Origin: Panulirus ornatus
Taxonomy: Eukaryota; Arthropoda; Malacostraca; Decapoda; Palinuridae
Direction: 5' to 3'
Assembly (NCBI RefSeq): GCF_036320965.1
Contig: NC_092265.1
Location: 1,317,001-1,381,000 of the forward strand
DNA length: 64,000 bases
How positions within the stretch are numbered: the first letter of the stretch is position 1; every line of letters begins with the position of its first letter. The notes under the pieces are model-generated. The model searched no databases and was not told the DNA's origin. It saw only the letters and a list, made by a program, of their open reading frames with translations. The position numbers and the translations under genes are program-made. Of this stretch, positions 32,031 to 42,520 are shown in pieces.

Positions 32031-32338
32031 CAGGTGTTGCTGTGTCAAGTTAGGTGTCCAGTCTGACCCACAGGTGTAGCTGGGTCAGGCCAGGTGTCCA
32101 GTCTGACCCACAGGTGTTGCTGTGTCAAGCTAGGTGTCGTCTGACCCACAGGTGTAGCTGGGTCAGGCCAGGTGTCCAGTCTGACCCACAGGTGTTGCTG
32201 TGTCAAGCTAGGTGTCGTCTGACCCAAAGGTGTAGCTGGGTCAGGCCAGGTGTACAGTCTGACCCACAGGTGTAGCTGGGTCAGGCCAGGTGTACAGTCT
32301 GACCCACAGGTGTAGCTGGGTCAGGCCAGGTGTACAGA
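32031..32338 (+). repeat. 38-40-bp minisatellite
   Basis: About 7.5 tandem units of CAGGTGTAGCTGGGTCAGGC + CAGGTGTCCAGTCTGACCCA (40 bases), alternating with a 38-base variant (CAGGTGTTGCTGTGTCAAGC...). The last three units are nearly identical, consistent with recent local expansion. Confidence 0.92.
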
Positions 32339-32639
32339 ATGTAATCATAAGTATGTTGTCATCATTCAGTAATATCATCATACAATATAACTTTTCTCCC
32401 CGCCACAGAAGTCTTGGAAACTGTACAGGAAAATAGTTTTTGAAACCGTCACTGAAAAGAAAAATAAAAGTTTTCTTTTTTTATCTCAAAAACTTCAGCC
32501 TGAAGTGTTCAAGACCGTCCAGTATGTGAGATTATTACTGCTTAGAAACTTACAGTATGTGAGAGTGTAATACTACTTGGAAACTAAATAGAAATGACCA
32601 TCAGTGTAGGTGTGGTGGTGGAAGCTTGTGTGGTGGGCC

Positions 32640-32900
32640 GGGGGGCGGCGCCCCTCCACCACATTACAACATGACAAGTATTGACGCGCCATGGCACCGT
32701 CCACCCCGGAGTCAACATGGCGGCCCCTGTCCTCCCCGCGGGCGGTGGCCTCCTCCGTGGTGGCCTCCCTCCAGTACGTGACGTCATCGGTCAGGCTACT
32801 TTTGATTGGCTGCTTCCAGTGTGGGTCCCTCAAGGCCGGCTGCTGGGACCGCCAGGAGGAGCAGGATGGCGCCTGGTTCGACTGTGAGAAGGTTCGTTGG
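32640..32900 (+). promoter_or_regulatory. GC/CpG-rich promoter-like island
   Basis: This is the most CpG-rich stretch of the AT-rich flanks. It contains a full palindromic CRE (TGACGTCA, about 32779-32786), an inverted CCAAT box (GATTGGCTG, about 32804-32812) and CAACATGGCGGCC (about 32705), which resembles the YY1-type ATGGCGGC element near many transcription starts. It lies 1.7 kb upstream of the first CEP350-like exon seen, in the right direction for a promoter, but no transcript structure proves a link. Frames are open on both strands here, so a GC-rich exon is an alternative. Confidence 0.4.
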
Positions 32901-33539
32901 TTCTGGTTAGTGTCACACAATTCTCCACACCAGTACCCACCTTCTGCCACTGTAAACAAAATTAATGATACGCTCTTTAATTTTCTGCAGGTGTAAGGCC
33001 CATGGGTTGTAGGGTTGTTGATCAAGAAACGTCTTGTTTCCCCATTCATCTATCTTGAGTAACGGGGAAAGACGTAATACAGCTTCCAGAGTGACGAGTT
33101 AATATTTAAGTTTAAGGAGAATCTCCAGAGGAAGACAGTCAGTGTCAATAACCATTGCTGTTTTCTCTCCTGCCACACTAAGAACAGTAGTAACCACATA
33201 ATTATTGAGTAAATGATGTTAACGATTGTTTGAATATGGTGATGGTTGTGTGGGGAGGCCCAGAACGATGCTGGTCACCTTGATACTTGGGTGACAGGCT
33301 GTTGTCCAGGACTGGGATGACGAGCCTTTGTCCAGGACCGGGAAGCTGCTGGGGTGAAGGATGGGCAGGGTCAGAAGTTTGGAGTGCAGAATGGCTGAAG
33401 AACAGGAAGCACCAGAGTCTGGAGGGTGAAGGATGGGATGAGTAAGGAGATAAGGAGGGAGGAAAATGTTGACTCAACAGGTTACTTGACAGAGCCGTTG
33501 ATATTTCTTAGATGATTTATGATATATGTAGTGACATGA
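32901..33539. other. Intergenic, no recognised feature
   Basis: No gene, repeat family or RNA seen; composition returns to moderate AT. Confidence 0.65.
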
Positions 33540-33544
33540 TGTGG

Positions 33545-33695
33545 ACATGTGACGTGGTGAACATGTATGGTAATGGAAGGAGGGACAATGTGAAGTGGTG
33601 AACATGTATGGTAATGGAAGGAGGGACAATGTGAAGTGGTGAACATGTATGGTAATGGAAGGAGGGACAATGTGAAGTGGTGAACATGTATGATA
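33545..33695 (+). repeat. 41-bp tandem repeat
   Basis: About 3.6 units of CATGTATGGTAATGGAAGGA + GGGACAATGTGAAGTGGTGAA. The central copies are identical. Confidence 0.93.
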
Positions 33696-33989
33696 ATGTT
33701 CGGGTGGACAGTCATCCCGGTCATCAGTGGGCAGAGCGTGTGTTATGTGAATGTAGAGAAAGTGAATGGCTCACCTTCCCAGTGATAACCCCAGTTAGTA
33801 AGCAGAGTTGAATGGCAAGTTCCGTTGCCGGGAGGCCCACTGTCACCATCAGATGCGGCAGAAAGTGTGGACACATTACTATCCCACGTGAGGCCGTCTG
33901 CAACTGCACCTGATCACTCCTTTGACGTCAGTTCCTTGAACTACAGTTTAACGAGATATTTAGTATAATGTAATTGTTTGTATACCAGT

Positions 33990-33991
<2 letters not shown>

Positions 33992-34069
<78 letters not shown>
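33992..34069. repeat. (TA)n microsatellite
   Basis: TA array forming the left flank of a foldback element. Confidence 0.95.
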
Positions 34070-34075
<6 letters not shown>

Positions 34076-34079
34076 ATTG

Positions 34080-34290
34080 CAATCCACGAGGAAATGAAAC
34101 AATAATTTCCCAAGTGCGCTTTCGTGTAATGATCACATCATCAGAGGAGATACAAGAAAGAAATATGTCAGTCGATATTTCTTTCTTGTATCTCCCATGA
34201 TGATGTGATCATTACACGAAAGTGTAATTGGGATTACAAGGAATTCACTTATCACGCGCTCAATTGTGATCTTTTCCTCCTGAGTGTTGG
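34080..34290. mobile_element. Foldback/MITE-like element with near-perfect hairpin
   Basis: Arms 34121-34166 and 34175-34220 are 46 bases each and pair at 44 positions, around the 8-base loop GTCAGTCG. Outer sequence (AAATGAAACAATAATTTCCC; ATCACGCGCTCAATTGTGATC) belongs to the family at 12455 and 38532. (TA)n arrays lie on both sides (33992-34069, 34338-34411). No coding capacity. Confidence 0.8.
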
Positions 34291-34336
34291 AGCTTTGTAT
34301 GTTCTATGAAAGTGCGCGTTCATATGCACTTTATTC

Positions 34337-34337
<1 letters not shown>

Positions 34338-34411
<74 letters not shown>
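34338..34411. repeat. (TA)n microsatellite
   Basis: TA array to the right of the foldback element. Confidence 0.95.
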
Positions 34412-34413
<2 letters not shown>

Positions 34414-34529
34414 GCAAAAGGCACACAAGCAGCAAATGTACATAGATATATTTAAAGGTGTATAAACAGTTTTGACCAGTATGTGCTACCTTCATGATGA
34501 CTGTGCCTCATATTAAGTTCCTCCTACAG

Positions 34530-35123
34530 CTGCAAGTGGAGCATCCATTCTGCTACATTAACCCTGTGGCTCTGTCAGATGGAACCCTCACCACCCCTGA
34601 CGCAGCTCTCACCACTCTTCCCCAGCCCTCCCTCCTCGAACGACCAACGACCAAAGTTAATGGGTTGCATCCCGGCCGCCTACCCCCCGCGCGCCGGCCC
34701 CCCTCCACTCACGACACCTCTGTGACGACGGTGGTGAGCGGGAGCGGCGACCACAAGGACGGCGTCGTCATTTACAAGAATGCTCAGGTGAGGAGCCTCT
34801 TTCTCGAGTCCTTCGCCGCAAAGCTAGAGGCAGACTTGAGGAAGCTCGAGTGCGACCGCCAGAGAGCAGAAGGCGAGGTGCTCAGTTCGCCAGAAGAGCG
34901 ATGGGTCGCGGACGACGCCGCTTCAGTCTCTGAATACTTCTATACTGAGGGTCAGTGTGAGGCAGACTTCTTCGAGGATTCCAACCCCGACACTAAATAC
35001 CATTATGAAAACCTCGATGATGAGAGACGTCCGGAGAACGAGGTGTGGAAGCCGTCCGAACTGGAAGATGTTTTCGAGTGTTACAACATGGCCGCCTTCT
35101 ACTCCTACGGCGCCACCATGCCG
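34530..35123 (+). CDS. CEP350-like gene, penultimate exon seen
   Basis: The exon follows a TTCCTCCTACAG acceptor, runs 198 codons in phase 0, and ends CCATGCCG|GTCAGT. It is mostly polar and predicted disordered: a proline-rich stretch (ARRPPSTHD), a charged helix (FAAKLEADLRKLECDRQRAEG), and an acidic aromatic region (VSEYFYTEGQCEADFFEDSN, then WKPSELEDVFECYNM). GC content is far above the following exon. It joins in frame with the exon at 37257. Upstream exons must exist but I could not place any in the window. Confidence 0.65.
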
Positions 35124-35499
35124 GTCAGTACAGCCATCCTCAACTGTTACCTGACCCCTCCCCCTACCAGCACTCACGTCACGACCTCAATGTTTCATTC
35201 TTACCAATTCAAACGTAACATAGCTTAAGTCTCCCCAGAGCCATCTGGTGCAAGCTAATCTAGCTCAAGTCTTCCCAGTGCCAGCTGGTGCAAGCTAACG
35301 TAACCTTGATCAAGCCCCCTCCCCCCCTCCCCCCTCCAACAAAGACAGCTAATGCAACCTAACCTAACCATAACTTGTTTAAGTCGCACTTCGTAGTTAC
35401 TGGTTTTGATAGTAAATGACGTCTCCGTTCCTAATGAGTACCTTAGCGAGGTAAAGCTTGGACCAGAACAAGGGCCTCACTTGATCATATCCACTCTAC

Positions 35500-36250
35500 G
35501 TTTTATGTACAGTGTAACGCACTAAAGTCAGAGCTCACCATCCCTATTCAGGCCCCACAGACCTTATCATGCTTCCCCTGAATGTCTCACATGTCATACC
35601 TCAACATATTTGAAAGTGTTTTGACCCCATAATGCCACAGAGCTCCGGTTCACTTTATCCCGTGGACGGCTCTCACCATCGTGAATGTTAGTGTGTCATC
35701 TCGTATCTGCTCCATATGACCACACCATTTCCATACACCGTCGACAACTCCCTCAGTTAAGCTGTTTCACCGTCATTCTTTACAAGACATTACTTTTTCT
35801 CAGGCTTTCCATTTCCCATGTGTCCCCCTTCTTCCATAACTTTGCACTCAAGTCCTAAGACTCTCACTAAGATTACTGTCTTCAGTTATACCCATATTTG
35901 TCCAAACACACACACCACTTTTCCCACGCTGCTCAATCCACCCAGGTCAGTGGTCCCCATATCTTCCAACCTGCTACTCAACTGCTCCCATGGTACCATC
36001 AACTGTCAAGTCCACTCCTGGTACCTGAAGCACTTGATTTTTCCCGGAGCCTTGTTGTGCATAGTGGGCTGTTTTTCGGTTCCTTACTCATGACAGCAAG
36101 AGTGGATGCGAAAGAGTGAAGCCTTTTTGTTCCTAGCAAACACATGAAAAAGGCAAGACTTCCCGAAGTACTGCTGAAATATAAATGTGTCGTATTATAC
36201 TTGATCGCCGTTTCTCGCGTAAGCGACATAGCGCCAGGAAACACGAAGAA
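35500..36250 (-). mobile_element. Degenerate LINE 3' half and tail, inverted
   Basis: On the + strand TTCAGGCCCCACAGACC, CTGCTCCATATGACCACACC, and GCTCCCATGGTACCATC are reverse complements of LINE coding sequence. GTAAGCGACATAGCGCCAGG and AACACGAAGAATGGCCC are the inverted tail. Many stops; dead copy. Confidence 0.7.
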
Positions 36251-36349
36251 TGGCCCACACACACACACACACACACTTTCATATACATATCAACAGATAC
36301 ACATATGCCTACACATACACAGACATATACATACATTCGCGTACATATT

Positions 36350-36596
36350 CATGCTTGCCTTCATCCATTCCTAGCGCTTTCCCGCCCCACAGGAAACAGC
36401 ATCGCTGCCCCCCGCTTCAGCGAGGTAGCGTCAGGAAAACAGAAAAGAGGCCACATTCATTCACACTTTGTTGTCTATTCCTAGCGCTACCTCGCGCGCA
36501 TGCGGGGGTTGTCATTTCATGTGTAGCTGGGTGGCGACGGAATGAATAAAGGCAGCAAGTATGAATTATGTACATGTGTATATATGTATATGTCTG

Positions 36597-36661
<65 letters not shown>

Positions 36662-36800
36662 GTATACGTTGAAATGTATAGGTATGTATATGTGCGTGTG
36701 TGGACGTATAGGTATATACATGTCTATGTGGGTGGGTTGGTCCATTCTTTCGTGTTTCCTTGCGCTACCTCGCTGACGCGGGAGACAGCGACAAAGTATT
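36350..36800. repeat. LINE 3'-UTR block, inverted then direct, with (TA)n
   Basis: Bases 36380-36440 read as an inverted tail (CGAGGTAGCGTCAGGAAA on the + strand). Bases 36470-36800 read as a direct 3'-UTR: CTCGCGCGCATGCGGGGG, AATGAATAAAGGCAG, a (TA)n array at 36599-36650, then GGTTGGTCCATTCTTTCGTG and the tail to 36800. The structure is a back-to-back pair of LINE ends. Confidence 0.7.
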
Positions 36801-36804
36801 ATAA

Positions 36805-36806
<2 letters not shown>

Positions 36807-36872
<66 letters not shown>
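36807..36872. repeat. (TA)n microsatellite
   Basis: TA array between the LINE tail and the SINE-like element. Confidence 0.95.
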
Positions 36873-36873
<1 letters not shown>

Positions 36874-37098
36874 CCCTGGGGATAGGGGATTAAGAATACT
36901 TCCCAAGTATTCCCTGCGTGTCGTAGAAGGCGACTAAAAGGGGAGGGAGCGGGGGGCTGGAAATCCTCCCCTCTCTTTTTTTTTTTTATTTTCCAAAAGA
37001 AGGAACAGAGGGGGCCAGGTGAGGATATTCCAAAAAAGGCCCAGTCCTCTGTTCTTAACGCTACCTCGCTAACGCGGGAAATGGCGAATAGTTTGAAA

Positions 37099-37107
<9 letters not shown>
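36874..37107 (+). mobile_element. SINE-like element, (TA)n-flanked, copy 2
   Basis: Matches the 14179 copy almost throughout, from CCCTGGGGATAGGGGATTAA to GGAAATGGCGAATAGTTTG and an A run, then (TA)n and (GT)n to 37184. It lies less than 80 bases before the acceptor of the last CEP350-like exon. Confidence 0.82.

Positions 37108-37184
<77 letters not shown>
37107..37184. repeat. (TA)n(GT)n microsatellite
   Basis: TA units to 37164 followed by ten GT units. It lies between the SINE-like element and the branch/acceptor region of the last CEP350-like exon. Confidence 0.95.
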
Positions 37185-37185
<1 letters not shown>

Positions 37186-37256
37186 CTTATAGTGGACAAT
37201 ATTGATTTGTATTTTCATTGTTGTATATATTTCAGTTATTTTTTCTTACTTTTCAG

Positions 37257-38030
37257 ATCAACGAGAAAATTTCACCCAAAACTAAAGGAGATTCACCCAA
37301 AACTAAAGGAGAAAAGTATGAAGAAGTGTTTCCTATAACCTTCCACAACAACAATACAATCAAAGTTTTTCGACCAGCAAGTGAAAGTGAGAGTCCATTG
37401 CCACTATCGCCGAAGGAAGAAACTCTCAAAGAAAACTCATCAGAAGTTAGAAGTGTTGAGAGAAAACTCACAGTCACTGAAGGTCAACTCAAGGAATTTA
37501 TACATACCTGTATTTTTGCGGATGATGTTAATGCAGTACTTGTCCCTTGTGCTGAGGGCACAAGTGCTAATATTGTCTGTGATGATAGTATAGAATTTGA
37601 TGGTAGAAGCTTTAATAAGTTACTAATATTTGATCTAGTCAAATCGATAATGTCCGAATGTACTGAACGTTATGCTCATTCTGTCTCAATGTGTGTGAAT
37701 TATCCAGTTCATTTAGTACAAAATAGAGTTCTCAGTGTTTTGCAGGAAGATAAAGACAAAATGCAACCCATACCTTGTGGCCTGCAAGTGTTTAGAAACA
37801 GTAATCTCCTCAGTGCGTCAGAGAATGAGTTGCAACAAAATCAGTTGATGACACAGAAACTCATAGACAAGCTTGTGGCGTCTGAGTTACGAACACAGGA
37901 TAAACAATGGCAGAATTTTATCCTGGAAGAGTTGGAGATTAAAGAGGCTATATCCACCCAAGTTCTTCATGATCTCATAAGTGAAACCACGAATATATCT
38001 AGTTCTGTTCTGAGAAGAAAGTTAATATAA
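37257..38030 (+). CDS. CEP350-like C-terminal exon
   Basis: After a TTACTTTTCAG acceptor the frame runs 257 codons to TAA at 38028-38030. It opens with SPKTKGD/SPKTKGE, a duplicated heptapeptide. It ends with a helical region: SFNKLLIFDLVKSIMSECTE, then QKLIDKLVASELRTQDKQW and LEELEIKEAISTQVLHDLI. That tail aligns with the C-terminus of human CEP350 as I remember it (VDHILVQELHEEEAQW then KMQLADGIFETLIKDTI). The similarity is modest, so the name is tentative; CEP350 is a large centrosomal and microtubule-anchoring protein. This is the last exon; the N-terminal bulk of the protein is not seen. Confidence 0.6.
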   Translation: MNEKISPKTKGDSPKTKGEKYEEVFPITFHNNNTIKVFRPASESESPLPLSPKEETLKENSSEVRSVERKLTVTEGQLKEFIHTCIFADDVNAVLVPCAEGTSANIVCDDSIEFDGRSFNKLLIFDLVKSIMSECTERYAHSVSMCVNYPVHLVQNRVLSVLQEDKDKMQPIPCGLQVFRNSNLLSASENELQQNQLMTQKLIDKLVASELRTQDKQWQNFILEELEIKEAISTQVLHDLISETTNISSSVLRRKLI

Positions 38031-38453
38031 TTAGGCTGTGCTGCTTATACATAGTAATGAAATAGTAGGGATCATTGTGACAGTGCAGGAGTAGTCGGTA
38101 GAGTAAGTTGAATTAATGTTAAAGCAAAATTTAACGGTACCCATACTGAGTGGCCGCCTCGCCGACTTAGTAGCCACTCTTTCATTAGTCTTTGTATTCT
38201 AACAAATGCTTTTATTACGTAACTTATCTAAAGCTAGCGTGACATTAAGGTTTAGTAAATTATATCGTACTTCTCTGTCTCGGCTTAATAATTTGGCCTA
38301 GAATTAACGGCCTCTTGAAAATTTGTGTCAAGTAGTATCAGGCCTAACCTGCTCAGAGTTAGGGTAGGCGTTGTAGAGAATTTCGTAAATGAGTGGGTCA
38401 GTTGTTAGTGCAGTGTCCATTGTGATATGGGCAGAATTTCATGGTTGGGAGTT

Positions 38454-38455
<2 letters not shown>
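38031..38455. other. 3' flank of CEP350-like gene
   Basis: Probable 3'-UTR and downstream DNA. No canonical AATAAA was noted close to the stop. No repeat family recognised. Confidence 0.55.
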
Positions 38456-38536
<81 letters not shown>

Positions 38537-38848
38537 AAGGATCACAATTTTGCGCGTGATCAAGATATTCCTGAGTCCACGGGGAAAATGAAACACGATA
38601 AGTTCCCAAGTGCACTTTCGTGTAATAATCACGTCATCAGGGGAGACAAGAGAGAAATTAAGTCAGTTGATATACATCGAAGAGACGAAGCTAGGACGCC
38701 ATTTGGTAAACAAGCGATTGTTTTGGACAATCACCCGTTGTGATTATTACACGAAAGTGCACTTGGGAATTTACGTTTCATTTTCCCCGTAGATTCATAG
38801 GAATATACTTGATCACGCGCAAAATTGTGATCCTTTTCAGTATATATA

Positions 38849-38913
<65 letters not shown>
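38456..38913. mobile_element. Complete foldback element between two (TA)n arrays
   Basis: (TA)n at 38456-38531 and 38841-38913 flank an element at 38532-38840. Its terminal inverted repeats are about 100 bases: left arm begins TTGGAAAGGATCACAATTTT, right arm ends AAAATTGTGATCCTTTTCA. The centre (about 38640-38735) holds unique sequence including GACGAAGCTAGGACGCC. No transposase. TA on both sides is what a TA-targeting (Tc1/mariner-type) MITE would give, but arrays of TA mask any true target duplication. Confidence 0.78.
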
Positions 38914-38915
<2 letters not shown>

Positions 38916-39803
38916 GTCGCTATATACCTACGTGCTATAATACCTCAAAGTGGCAAAGCGAATAGAAATTCGAAAATACGTATTTCTTAAAATGACACGT
39001 AGAACTGACGAACAAAAGTGGTTGCCGCAGGCAGGCTGGAGGACCAGGGACAACTCTGAGAAAATGATAAGTGGACATGCGAGCAGCTATTCCGGTCGGA
39101 CCAGTCGCCTGGAACATGTCATGGTGGCGACGATCACTTGCCTTTATTGCCCAACATTGTTCCCAGATGAGTATCCACCAGAGCTTTTGTATTTATGAAT
39201 GAAACTTTAATTTACTTGGGAATTTTTACTCCGACTTTTTTTCTTTTTTCTTTATTCATGTAAACTAAGCAAAGGGTTTTGTCTTAAGACTTTTATAATA
39301 TTACACCCTTCTTCTTAAGTTGAGTATCCATATTTGGGTTGATTATTGTAAACAAGAGTACGCTTGAAGGTGATGTTCAGTGTCTTTTTTTTTTAATGTA
39401 TATAATTTCTCGCAGTGAGGCTTAGATTTTTTTGTCTGATATTGTTTTATTGATGTTGAAGTGTAATTGTGCAATGATACTTGTGAGCTTTAATGTCAGA
39501 AGTTATCTGTTGAATTTAGGCTGTTTATCAGGCACTTGCCTACAGATGTTCAAAGATTTGGTTAACAGCCATCATGTGACCAGCAGAGATAGGCTGAGGC
39601 AGGGACCACTGAGGATTGCTGGCCTTCCCTCTTCACTCGTCACTTAAAGTGCATTATTTATGATTTCATGTTATACCACTGTACATATTATTAGTGAGAC
39701 AAAAGACGTGTAGAGTTTATTGAATGTGAAAATAGCTGTATAATGGATTGTAATTTATTGCCCCATATTTCAACCTGAGTTCCTAATTTTCCTTCATAAC
39801 AAG
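38914..39803. other. Intergenic, no supported gene
   Basis: An 82-codon frame at 38950-39198 is not recognised. The rest is AT-rich and unremarkable. Confidence 0.55.
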
Positions 39804-39804
<1 letters not shown>

Positions 39805-39871
<67 letters not shown>

Positions 39872-39892
39872 GTGTGTGTGTGTGTGTGTGTG
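39805..39892. repeat. (TA)n(TG)n microsatellite
   Basis: TA array to 39868 then TG array, joined to an inverted LINE tail. Confidence 0.95.
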
Positions 39893-41310
39893 TCAGTGAG
39901 GTAGCGTCACTAATAGACGTAAAAATGGCCTCTCGTTTCTGTGTAATGCACAGAAACCAGATCCTCCTTCCACAATCAGGCCCCACAGACCTTCCCATGG
40001 TTTCCCACGACCGCTTCACATAGCTGGTTCAGTCCATTTACAGTGCTACGTCTCCTGTAAGCCACATCACTCCACTTTGCTCTATTCCTAGCACTCATCG
40101 CACCCTCCTGCATTTTTAGGCCCCGACCTTTCAAAGCATCTTTCACGATAACAGTCCACCTCCAGCTTGGATTTCCTCTTTACCTTGTACCCTTCACTCT
40201 AACGTGTGTGTCCTCGTAGTCATCCTATCTTCACTCATCCTTTCATATGTCCAAACCTTTTCAGCACTTCCGGACTCTCGTACAAACTACTCTTCTGCCA
40301 CATCTTTCTTCCCCTATAATTTCTTATTCAATCAACCTTCCTCACATCACATATTGTCCTCAAACATTTCATTTTCAACACATTCGCCCTGTCCTTTACA
40401 TTTTGTCTAAGGCCCCCTCCACACATCCATATAGCACTGACGAGACTACTATATCTTCAAATATACACGTCTTTTTCTCATACATTTCTCAATGCACCAA
40501 AGACCTTTTTCCCACTTACCCACCTTGTGGCTCAACTCAGCTCCCATGGTTCTAATCGCTGACATATCCACTCCCAGGTATGTAAAACACTGTACTTCCT
40601 CCAACTTCTCTCCATTCAAACATAATCCCAACTAACTTGTCTCATTTCACTACGAAACATAATAACTTTGATTTACATTTGCTGTCAACTTTCTCCACAA
40701 CACCCTCCCAAACTTTGACACCAGCTTCCGCAGTTTCCCTCTCGAAATTGCCACCGACTCACCCCGAGCAGACTGCATGGCTGCTCCTCTCTCCAGGACC
40801 CTTGCATTCACCTCCTTCACCACCCCAGCCATAAACATTAAATAGCCATGGTGACATACACCCCTGCCGAAGACCCACGTTCACGTGAAACCACCCATTT
40901 TCCTCATTAACCACTTGCACACACGACTTACTCTCTTGATAAAAACTTCTCTGATTCTAAATCTCTCCTGCAATCCCTTATATTCGTAGCACCTTCCGCA
41001 AAGCATGTCTATCACCCTTATTATATGCTGTCCCTAGCTCTATGAATAACATTACAAATCCTTTTGTTTAAGTATTTTTCACTTTCTTCAGAGCCGACAC
41101 TTGATCCACAAGTCCTCTTACCACTCCTGACACTACAATGAACCTCCACATATTGATGCTCTGTGCATGCCATTGTCCTCTCAACCAGCACTCTTCAATA
41201 CAACCTACAAAGTACACTCGACAAACTTATGCCTCAGTAATTTGGACACTCACCCTTGTTCCTCTTCTCTTTATACAGTGGCATTATGTGTGTGCAATCC
41301 CATAGCACTA
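39893..41310 (-). mobile_element. Long degenerate LINE copy, - strand
   Basis: Reading right to left this covers RT start (PLYK..KGEC at about 41270), the QGCxSPWLFN block (about 40860), the region around FADD, which is damaged, and the C-terminal part and 3'-UTR to a tail at 39900. Stops and frameshifts are frequent. It gives one of the longest stretches of this family in the window. Confidence 0.78.
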
Positions 41311-42146
41311 ATATTTGACCAAATGTACAAGCTGACTGAATCATTACAGAAATAATTTACATGGAGAGAAAAAGTAGCTCTTTTAGCGCCGGGGTTGTTT
41401 TCAGTACCTACATATTTACTGTCAAAATATTAAAGGACTTGAGGTAAACAAAGGTAGATTATATTAACATCCGGCCATTACGTCAATCTGTCGTGGACAG
41501 TCTGCATCACTGCCCTGCAACGTTGTTCTGCATCACTGCGTCATTCCTCTTCCACCATTGCTCTGCACCTAGAAATTAATCAAATGTATGTAAACATTAT
41601 TGACTACCTTATGCCTTCTTGTTTATTGTCATAAGCTAAGAAACACATATACGGGGCTCCCGCATCTTCAAAACTGCACTACAATCAGTAGCAGGTAAAT
41701 GATGAACTCATTTTAAGTTACTTTTCTTACAATATTTTAATCCTTTCGTTCACTGACAATAATACATCCTCATCTAACGTGCAACACTGTATCTGTTGAG
41801 GTGCAAACTGGTCCAACACTGGATCTCTTGAGGTGCATACTGGTCCACGCTGCTCTGGAGCCTGTGAAACAGTGACGATATAAGAACAGGTTGCAGGGCA
41901 GGTACGACTGCCGGCTGGTTACCCAGTTCTCCCGGCAGACTAAGCCGGTTCTAGACCGCCGCCACAAACCAAGGCTGACCCACCTGCGGGATTCCCCTGC
42001 CGGTATCCCTGAGCAGCGCTCTTGTGCTCCCCGTTGCCTCCGCCGGTATCACCTGCAGGGTGTACGTACGGAGAGGAACCTGTTTGTCACCACAAACCGC
42101 GTTTCTGCCATCCACCGTCACTCGCATTTACTTTCTCTTCACACAG
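41311..42146. other. Intergenic, with GC-rich stretch 41880-42130
   Basis: Mostly AT-rich. From 41880 to 42130 composition jumps and a + strand frame (MQGRYDCRLVTQF, PVLDRRHKPRLTHLRDSP) is open into the tandem array that follows. It is not recognised; it may be a decayed transposon gene or a real GC-rich exon. Confidence 0.4.
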
Positions 42147-42520
42147 CATGTTCTACCAGATTGCAGCCCTTGGCACAGCACGTACTACCAGACTGTAGTC
42201 CTTGGCACGGCATGTTCTACCAGAATGCAGTCCTTGGCACTGCATGTTCTACCAGAATGCAGTCCTTGGCACCGCATGTTCTACCAGACTGCAGTCCTTG
42301 GCATCGCATGTTCTACCAGGCTGCAGTCCTTGGCACCGCATGTTCTACCAGATGCAGTCCTTGGCACCGCATGTTCTACAAGACTGCAGTCCTTGGCATC
42401 GCATGTTCTACCAGGCTGCATTCCTTGGCACCGCATGTTCTACCAGGTTGCAGTTCTTGGCACCGCATGTTCTACCAGATTGCAGTTCTTGGCACCGCAT
42501 GTTCGACCAGGCTGTAGCTA
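42147..42520 (+). repeat. 32-bp minisatellite
   Basis: About 11.6 tandem copies of a 32-base unit, CATGTTCTACCAGACTGCAG + TCCTTGGCACCG, with point variants. Because 32 is not a multiple of 3 and the unit lacks stops, frames of up to 234 codons run through it in all three phases; these are artefacts of the repeat. Confidence 0.95.

Larger units (their letters stand above)
35124..37256. other. Intron of CEP350-like gene, packed with repeats
   Basis: The intron holds a degenerate - strand LINE 3' part (35500-36060), inverted and direct LINE tails (36060-36800), (TA)n arrays and a SINE-like element (36874-37095). Bases 35124-35500 contain no recognisable feature beyond short AACCTAACCTAACC-like runs. 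Confidence 0.7.

Noticed and set aside
32573..33049. 158-codon frame on the - strand across the GC island
   Set aside because: GC-rich DNA is poor in stop codons, and frames are open on both strands; no domain supports either.
42147..42520. CRISPR-like array
   Set aside because: The 32-base units are contiguous with no spacers, and the genome is eukaryotic; it is a plain minisatellite.
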